Positions 16,233-16,502 of a stretch of DNA of 16,502 nucleotides are shown here, piece after piece. The number at the start of each line of letters is the position of its first letter. Position 1 is the first letter of the stretch. The notes beneath the pieces are model-generated. The model worked only from the letters and a program-made list of their open reading frames with translations, ran no database searches and had not been told where the DNA came from. A program made the translations under genes and the position numbers. Source of the DNA: JBOGEN01 sp050743265 (lineage in GTDB: Bacteria > Actinomycetota > Actinomycetes > JBOGEN01); the NCBI GenBank assembly GCA_050743265.1, contig JBOGEN010000186.1, positions 1 to 16,502 on the forward strand, given 5' to 3'.

Positions 16233-16502
16233 GTGTCCATCCGCCGGGTCATGCCCGACATTCGATCAGAGGCCATGGAGGAGAGCCGGGACTTCTACGG
16301 CCTCCTGGGGTTCGAGGAGGTCATGAACCATGGCTGGGTCATGACACTCGCCTCTCCTTCCAATCCCACGGCGCAAGTCACCTTCATGAGCCACGACAAG
16401 ACCGCACCAGTCGTGCCCGACATGAGCGTTGAGGTAGACGACGTGGATGCGGCCCACGCAGTGATGCGGGAGAACGGCGCGGAGGTCGTGCACCCCTTGC
16501 AG
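16233..16502 (+). CDS. VOC (glyoxalase/bleomycin-resistance) superfamily protein, 5' fragment
   Basis: An open frame without a stop in the window: 90 codons from GTG at 16233 to the right edge. The translation starts VSIRRVMPDIRSEAMEESRD and continues FYGLLGFEEVMNHGWVMTLA, a typical first beta-alpha-beta-beta-beta module of the vicinal-oxygen-chelate fold, followed by the start of the second (VEVDDVDAAHAVMRENGAEV). Members include glyoxalases, dioxygenases and antibiotic-binding proteins; the specific role is unknown. AGGAG at 16222-16226, six bases before the GTG, is the best Shine-Dalgarno of the plus-strand genes and fixes the start. About 15 of 90 codons end in A or T, more than in the FAD gene at the left edge (4 of 46), so later acquisition is possible. 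Confidence 0.85.
   Translation, partial: MSIRRVMPDIRSEAMEESRDFYGLLGFEEVMNHGWVMTLASPSNPTAQVTFMSHDKTAPVVPDMSVEVDDVDAAHAVMRENGAEVVHPLQ

Noticed and set aside
15995..16432. 145-residue plus-strand frame across the intergenic region and the VOC gene
   Set aside because: It overlaps the VOC gene in another frame; the VOC frame has a strong Shine-Dalgarno and clear fold signatures, this one has none.

Overview
The window is very GC-rich with almost exclusively G/C-ending codons, frequent GTG starts and GTGA stop/start overlaps. It carries the actinobacterial neighbourhood pgsA2 - DUF881 - sbp - DUF881 - gcvH - FHA protein - MerR - bifunctional nuclease - MerR - gcvP, in the same order as Mycobacterium tuberculosis Rv1822-Rv1832 and similar to the Streptomyces locus that also holds a ManC-type GDP-mannose pyrophosphorylase. 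The source is therefore a chromosomal segment of an actinomycete. I cannot fix the family or genus from sequence alone.

Layout, left to right. (A) 1-1787, minus strand: a translationally coupled type III polyketide synthase - isoprenylcysteine-carboxyl-methyltransferase-like protein - FAD oxidoreductase operon. The oxidoreductase is cut by the window edge. Gene content and order match the srsA-srsB-srsC type of phenolic-lipid operon. (B) 2049-2255, plus strand: a small DUF5999 gene. (C) 2309-5257, minus strand: gcvP, the glycine decarboxylase P protein, behind a clear tandem glycine riboswitch (about 5522-5312). (D) 5565-8288, minus strand: two MerR regulators (a ResR/Rv1830-like and an FtsR/Rv1828-like one), a bifunctional-nuclease (BFN) protein and a zinc-ribbon/FHA GarA-like protein, split by several internal promoters. 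(E) 8508-14142, minus strand: a long unit of CDP-alcohol phosphatidyltransferase, a large nucleotidyltransferase with a phosphomannomutase-like C-terminus, DUF881, small basic protein, DUF881 and gcvH. (F) 14366-16502, plus strand: a pair of DUF202 membrane proteins, a SAM methyltransferase and the 5' part of a VOC/glyoxalase-fold gene.

How the genes work together. gcvP and gcvH supply two parts of the glycine cleavage system; gcvT is not in the window. gcvP is under direct glycine control, whereas gcvH is tied to an envelope gene cluster (phospholipid, GDP-mannose, DUF881/Sbp membrane proteins). The FHA/GarA-like protein is a family known to switch 2-oxoglutarate metabolism under Ser/Thr kinase control, and the two MerR proteins belong to families linked to growth and cell division. 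The block therefore looks like a conserved module connecting one-carbon/nitrogen metabolism to envelope growth. That connection is an inference from synteny.

The most interesting non-coding signals are: the tandem glycine riboswitch; a recurrent -10 box placed 6-7 nt before the start codon of four genes, predicting leaderless mRNAs; a resR promoter whose -35 box lies at the centre of a perfect inverted repeat and is followed by an arginine-rich upstream ORF overlapping the resR start; and a stem-loop in the FHA gene leader. The most interesting protein signal is the apparently inactivated phosphomannomutase-like domain fused to the GDP-mannose pyrophosphorylase. I found no CRISPR array, tRNA, rRNA, complete insertion sequence or recognisable defence system.
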